NCBI GenBank assembly: GCA_035524315.1
Contig: DATKPD010000003.1
Coordinates: forward strand, 4,861-68,860
Direction of reading: 5' to 3'
Source of the DNA: BOG-938 sp035524315
GTDB taxonomy: Bacteria; Pseudomonadota; Alphaproteobacteria; Caulobacterales; Caulobacteraceae
Length of the DNA: 64,000 nt
Positions 60,406-64,000 of this stretch are shown here, in pieces. The position numbers were made by a program, and so were the translations under genes. Under the pieces are notes generated by a model. The model was not told where the DNA came from, searched no databases, and was given only the letters and a program-made list of their open reading frames with translations. Position 1 is the first letter of the stretch. The number at the start of each line of letters is the position of its first letter.

Positions 60406-61734
60406 TTGAGCACCTTCGTGCGACGCGCCCTTAGCCGGGCCCACCCAACGGTGTTCACCCTGGTGGCGGGGTTGGCCGGGTTCAGCGCTTATTTCGCGAT
60501 GTACGCCTTCCGCAAGCCCTTCACGGCCGCGACCTACGATCACGTGCCCGGCTGGCATTTCCCTCTCGACTACAAGGTGGTCCTGGTGATCGCCCAGGTG
60601 GCCGGATACGCCCTGTCCAAGTTCATCGGCGTCAAGCTGGTGTCCGAGATCGATCCGCGCCATCGCGCCTGGGCGATCATTGGCCTGGTCGGCGCATCGT
60701 GGCTGGCGCTGATCGCCTTCGCCCTGATCCCGGCGCCGTGGAACGTGATCGCCCTGTTCGTCAATGGCCTGCCGCTCGGCATGATCTGGGGCCTGGTCTA
60801 CGGTTTCATGGAGGGCCGGCGCGTGTCCGAGGTCCTGGCCTCGATCCTGTGCGCCAGCTTCATTCTCTCCTCGGGCGTGGTCAAATCGGTCGGCGCCTGG
60901 CTGATGGACGCCGGGCATGTGGACCCGTTCTGGATGCCGGCGGCGACCGGCGCCTTGTTCATGCCCCTCCTGTTCGTCTCGACCTGGCTGCTGAGCCAAC
61001 TTCCGCCGCCCAGCGCACGCGACGAGGCCGAGCGCGTGCGGCGCGCGCCGATGACGGGCGCCCAGCGCGGCGCGTTCCTCAAGGCCTATGCCCCCGGCCT
61101 GATCGCCATCGTCTTCGCCTATATCCTGCTCACCGCCTTCCGCGATTTCCGCGACAACTTCGCCGCCGAAATCTGGACCGCGCTGGGCTATGGCGGACAG
61201 GCGGCGATGTTTTCGGCCAGTGAAGTCCCGGTCGCGTTCATCGCCCTGATCGGCATGGCCGGGGTGATCATGGTGCGCAACAACCGCCGCGCCTTGATGG
61301 TGATCCACGCGATGATCGGTGGCGGCTTCGTGCTGCTGGGGGTGGCCACGGCGGCCTTCCAGGCGCATCTGATCCCGCCGTTGGCGTGGGTGATCCTAGC
61401 GGGCTCGGGGCTCTATATCGCCTACAACCCGATCAACGCGGTCCTATTCGATCGCCTTGTGGCGGCCAGCGGCCGTGTCGCCAACGCGGGGTTTCTCATC
61501 TACGTCGCCGACTCCTTCGGCTACATGGGCAGCGTGGCCCTGCTTCTGTGGCGCAACCTGGGCCAGAGCCAGCTCAACTGGCTGCAGTTCTTCACCGTCG
61601 GCGCCTATGTGACCAGCGTCCTGGGGGCCGTGGCGACGGCGATCGCCGGGCTCTATTTTTACCGCCGCACCGCCGAGGTCCGCACAGCGGCGGCGGCCAC
61701 GGGCGCCGAACCCCTCGCCTCCCCGGCGGCGTAA
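60406..61734 (+). CDS. DUF5690 family membrane transporter (MFS-like)
   Basis: 442 aa from TTG at 60406 (GGAGCGGGAG upstream); the frame is open to 60298 but that part is Arg-rich and unlike the family. About 11-12 membrane helices. The opening FSAYFAMYAFRKPFTAATYD, then YALSKFIGVKLVSEIDP and GMIWGLVYGFMEGRRVSEVL, are characteristic of DUF5690 proteins, which look like distant MFS members and have no proven substrate. The dioxygenase gene begins 16 nt after its stop, so the two form an operon. It probably brings in the dioxygenase substrate, perhaps a betaine-like or phosphonate compound; that is inference from the partner. Confidence 0.85.
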   Translation: MSTFVRRALSRAHPTVFTLVAGLAGFSAYFAMYAFRKPFTAATYDHVPGWHFPLDYKVVLVIAQVAGYALSKFIGVKLVSEIDPRHRAWAIIGLVGASWLALIAFALIPAPWNVIALFVNGLPLGMIWGLVYGFMEGRRVSEVLASILCASFILSSGVVKSVGAWLMDAGHVDPFWMPAATGALFMPLLFVSTWLLSQLPPPSARDEAERVRRAPMTGAQRGAFLKAYAPGLIAIVFAYILLTAFRDFRDNFAAEIWTALGYGGQAAMFSASEVPVAFIALIGMAGVIMVRNNRRALMVIHAMIGGGFVLLGVATAAFQAHLIPPLAWVILAGSGLYIAYNPINAVLFDRLVAASGRVANAGFLIYVADSFGYMGSVALLLWRNLGQSQLNWLQFFTVGAYVTSVLGAVATAIAGLYFYRRTAEVRTAAAATGAEPLASPAA

Positions 61735-61749
61735 GCCACCGAGGCGGGC

Positions 61750-62886
61750 ATGCCAGCGCGGACACCGCCGAAAATCCTCGATGATGGCGACGCCCTCGAA
61801 GTGGAGCTCGCCGGCGAGCGACGCCGCTTTCACGCGGTCTGGCTGCGCGACAACGCCCAGGATTCCGCGACCCGCAGCCCGGTCAACGGACAGAAGCTGA
61901 TCACCCTGTCGGACCTTCCCGCCGACATCCGCATCGTGGATGCGCAGTGGATGGATCAAGCGCTGCACCTCTCCTTCGCGCCCGAAGGCAAGACCATCGC
62001 CTTCGACGCCGATTGGCTGCTCGCCCACGCCTACGACCGGCCACCGCCGCTCGCGCCCGGTTGGACCGGAGCGGCGATCACCCGGTGGGACGCGGCCCTG
62101 GGCGATATCGCCCCACCCCAGGCCTATGGCGCGGTGCGGGACGACCTCAACGCGCGGCGGCTTTGGCTGTCAGGGCTGAGCCGCCACGGATTCGCCCGGC
62201 TCACCGGAGCGCCCGCGACCGAGGGTGTGGCGTGCGAGGCGGCCGGACTGTTCGGCTACGTGCGCGAGACCAACTACGGCCGCGCCTTCGATGTGCGCGC
62301 CCAAACCAACGCCAGCAATCTGGCCTACACCAACCTTGGCCTGCAGGCGCACACGGACAATCCCTACCGCGACCCGGCTCCCGGTCTGCAGATCTTGGCG
62401 TGCCTGCAGAACACTGTGGAGGGCGGGGAGTCGGTGGTGGTCGACGGATTCAAGATCGTCGAGCGCCTGCAGAGCCAAAGCCCCGCGGGGTTCGCCTTGC
62501 TGACCCGCTACTGCGCCCGGTTCGACTACGCTGGCTCGCAGGGCGTAAGGCTGCGCTCAAAACGCCCCCTGATCGAACTGGGTCCGGACGGCGAGTTGCT
62601 GTCGGTGCGGTTCAACAACCGCTCAGCTGCCCCGTTGGTCGATATCCCCTATGACGACATGGCGGCCTATTACGCGGCTTACCGGGCCATGGCCGCGCTG
62701 GTCGACGACCCGGCCCTCCACATCCGCTTTCAGCTCATGCCAGGCGACCTGTTCGTGGTCGATAATCTGCGCGTGCTGCACGCCAGGACCGCGTTCAGCA
62801 GCGCCGGCCAGCGCTGGCTGCAAGGCTGCTACGCCGACAAGGACGGCCTCAACTCGACGCTGGCCGCTCTGGAAGGCTCTACTTGA
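61750..62886 (+). CDS. Fe(II)/2-oxoglutarate dioxygenase of the gamma-butyrobetaine hydroxylase family
   Basis: 378 aa. The N-terminal DUF971-type zinc domain has FHAVWLRDNAQDSATRSP; the TauD-like domain follows. The iron ligands are His201 and Asp203 in LQAHTDNPYRDPAPG and His344 in LRVLHARTAF; the 2-oxoglutarate-binding Arg is probably in the following segment (SAGQRWLQGCY). This two-domain form is that of gamma-butyrobetaine dioxygenase and of TmpA/PhnY*-type phosphonate hydroxylases. No PhnZ-type HD oxygenase is next to it. It hydroxylates a small zwitterionic substrate in the cytoplasm, O2-dependent. Operon with the DUF5690 transporter; the end overlaps the convergent esterase gene by 8 nt. 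Confidence 0.92.
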   Translation: MPARTPPKILDDGDALEVELAGERRRFHAVWLRDNAQDSATRSPVNGQKLITLSDLPADIRIVDAQWMDQALHLSFAPEGKTIAFDADWLLAHAYDRPPPLAPGWTGAAITRWDAALGDIAPPQAYGAVRDDLNARRLWLSGLSRHGFARLTGAPATEGVACEAAGLFGYVRETNYGRAFDVRAQTNASNLAYTNLGLQAHTDNPYRDPAPGLQILACLQNTVEGGESVVVDGFKIVERLQSQSPAGFALLTRYCARFDYAGSQGVRLRSKRPLIELGPDGELLSVRFNNRSAAPLVDIPYDDMAAYYAAYRAMAALVDDPALHIRFQLMPGDLFVVDNLRVLHARTAFSSAGQRWLQGCYADKDGLNSTLAALEGST

Positions 62887-64000
62887 AGATGCGGCCCGCA
62901 AAGTCGGCGAAGGCGCGGCGGAAGTACTTCCACTCGTGGGCGCCGGGATAGACCTGCCACACCGGATCGATGCCGTGCGCCCTGAAGTCGGCCAAGGCCT
63001 TCTCCTGGAACGGCCTGCGGGGATCCTGCTCGCCGCAGCCCATGTAGAACAGCTTGGGCTTGGTCGCGGGATTGACCAGGTTCTTGTAGATGCCGGGCGC
63101 GATGCTCTCGGCGTCGTAAGGGATGGCGTAGGAGATGTAGCCGTCCTTGGGGTTGTCCAGGCCGCCGAAGGTGCCGGTGCAGAACTCGCCGACATAGTCG
63201 AACCAACCGAGGTGGCGCATGCCGATGCCGAACGCCGTGCCCCCGCCGTAGGACAGGCCCGCGATCGCCGTATGCGCCCGGTCGGTATAGACGCGGTAGT
63301 CCCGCTTGATGATCGGCATGATCTCCTGCGGCAGCTCTTTCTCGAGCACCGCCACCGTCTCGGCGCTGGAAGAGAAGCCGGCCTGGGCCTCCTTGGTGGT
63401 CGCCTTGTCGGCATAGGGCTGGCGCTGCAGGACGGTCTCGCCGTGGATCCAGCTGTTGGGTTCGACCACGATCATTGGGGTGGCCTTGTGCGCGGCGATC
63501 AGGTTGTCCATCACCACGTCGATCTTGCCCTGGCTGGTCCAGTTGGGATCGTCCAGGCCATAGAAGAAGTACAGCACCGGGAATTTACGGTGCGGCTCGG
63601 AATAGTACTGCGGCGGCAGGTACACGCGGAACGTCCGCTGCATGCCATGGATCTTGGACGAATAGGTGCGGAAGGTCATCGAGCCGTGGGGCGCGTCCTG
63701 CAGCTCGTCGTAGCGCGGCGTTGGATTCCCGGGCACCTCGACCGCGTCGGGGTTCACGTTGGCGCCGCCGATGTCGAACGAATAGCCGTAGATGTCGGGC
63801 TCGAACGGTCCGAGCGTCGCGCTCCACACGCCCTTGTCGTCCTTGGTCATGGGATAGCCGTGGTCGGCGAAGATCAGGTTCACCACAGGTGCGGTCGGCG
63901 CGACGATGCGGAAGGTGATGGTCCGGTCCGCGTGCACATCGGGCGACAGGGCGAAGTTCTTCACGAACGAGCCGGACAGCGCCCAGCCCGGCCGGTTGGG
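62879..64000 (-). CDS. CE1-type esterase with N-terminal E-set domain, 5' end outside window
   Basis: 374 codons visible; the frame continues beyond 64000 (PNRPGWALSGSF precedes SPDVHAD), so the true start is off the window. An N-terminal immunoglobulin/E-set (CBM48-like) domain (TFRIVAPTAPVVNLIF to FDIGGANVNPDAV) is followed by an esterase-D/feruloyl-esterase-like alpha/beta domain: QRTFRVYLPPQYYSEPHRKF, FPVLYFFYGLDDPNW, the nucleophile in IAGLSYGGGTAFG, and the His in VYPGAHEWKYFRR. Such enzymes remove acetyl or feruloyl groups from plant polysaccharides or act as enterochelin-esterase relatives. Convergent with the dioxygenase. Near the GH3 enzyme, so a polysaccharide-deacylating role is plausible. 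Confidence 0.9.
   Translation of the reverse strand, partial: PNRPGWALSGSFVKNFALSPDVHADRTITFRIVAPTAPVVNLIFADHGYPMTKDDKGVWSATLGPFEPDIYGYSFDIGGANVNPDAVEVPGNPTPRYDELQDAPHGSMTFRTYSSKIHGMQRTFRVYLPPQYYSEPHRKFPVLYFFYGLDDPNWTSQGKIDVVMDNLIAAHKATPMIVVEPNSWIHGETVLQRQPYADKATTKEAQAGFSSSAETVAVLEKELPQEIMPIIKRDYRVYTDRAHTAIAGLSYGGGTAFGIGMRHLGWFDYVGEFCTGTFGGLDNPKDGYISYAIPYDAESIAPGIYKNLVNPATKPKLFYMGCGEQDPRRPFQEKALADFRAHGIDPVWQVYPGAHEWKYFRRAFADFAGRIFK

Overview
The window reads as chromosomal DNA of a free-living, GC-rich alphaproteobacterium. Three large TonB-dependent receptors, a FecI/FecR pair, many periplasmic enzymes, single-domain response regulators, CheB/CheR-coupled kinases and a type III polyketide synthase point to Caulobacterales (Caulobacter/Phenylobacterium type), with Sphingomonadales as the alternative. 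This is inferred from gene content only. No tRNA, rRNA, CRISPR array, complete insertion sequence or prophage was recognised.

Left part (1-12.0 kb): a catabolic locus. Two leftward operons, TonB receptor - carboxylesterase - ThuA-like protein and aldehyde dehydrogenase - CaiB CoA-transferase - citryl-CoA lyase - ThDP enzyme, lie beside a divergent TetR gene. The same 14-bp palindrome stands upstream of both operons, and a weaker copy stands before tetR. They look like one regulon for uptake, ester cleavage, oxidation, CoA activation and C-C cleavage of an unknown compound. From 12.2 to 17.1 kb come a response regulator, a PAS histidine kinase coupled to an RsbQ-like alpha/beta hydrolase, and a type III PKS / FAD-oxidoreductase pair separated by a tiny ATGA-coupled ORF where a methyltransferase might be expected.

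Middle part: 17.3-20.2 kb is a gene-decay zone with a lactonase remnant, a truncated membrane-protein end, an MFS tail and a possible monooxygenase remnant around a diheme cytochrome c and an orphan solute-binding protein. 20.2-25.4 kb holds a lactonase, secreted proteins of unknown function (one DUF6152) and an MHS-type transporter. 25.4-29.3 kb is a signalling cluster of three single-domain response regulators and two soluble kinases around a 396-nt AT-rich intergenic region. 29.4-36.1 kb is an exported sugar-oxidation set: PQQ dehydrogenase, Tat-type mannonate-dehydratase-like protein, mutarotase, lactonase and a metallo-beta-lactamase-fold hydrolase.

Right part: 36.6-43.1 kb is a leftward four-gene operon of hybrid kinases with CheR and CheB but no chemoreceptor. 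43.5-52.3 kb is an ECF sigma / FecR / STN-TonB receptor system followed by a second receptor and a serine hydrolase. 52.8-57.3 kb holds an MFS transporter coupled to an NHL propeller protein, a SnoaL-like protein and an unknown protein. 57.6-64 kb holds a GH3 glycosidase, a DUF5690 transporter, a gamma-butyrobetaine-hydroxylase-like dioxygenase and a CE1-type esterase cut by the window end. Overall the region combines polymer and ester scavenging with dense two-component signalling.
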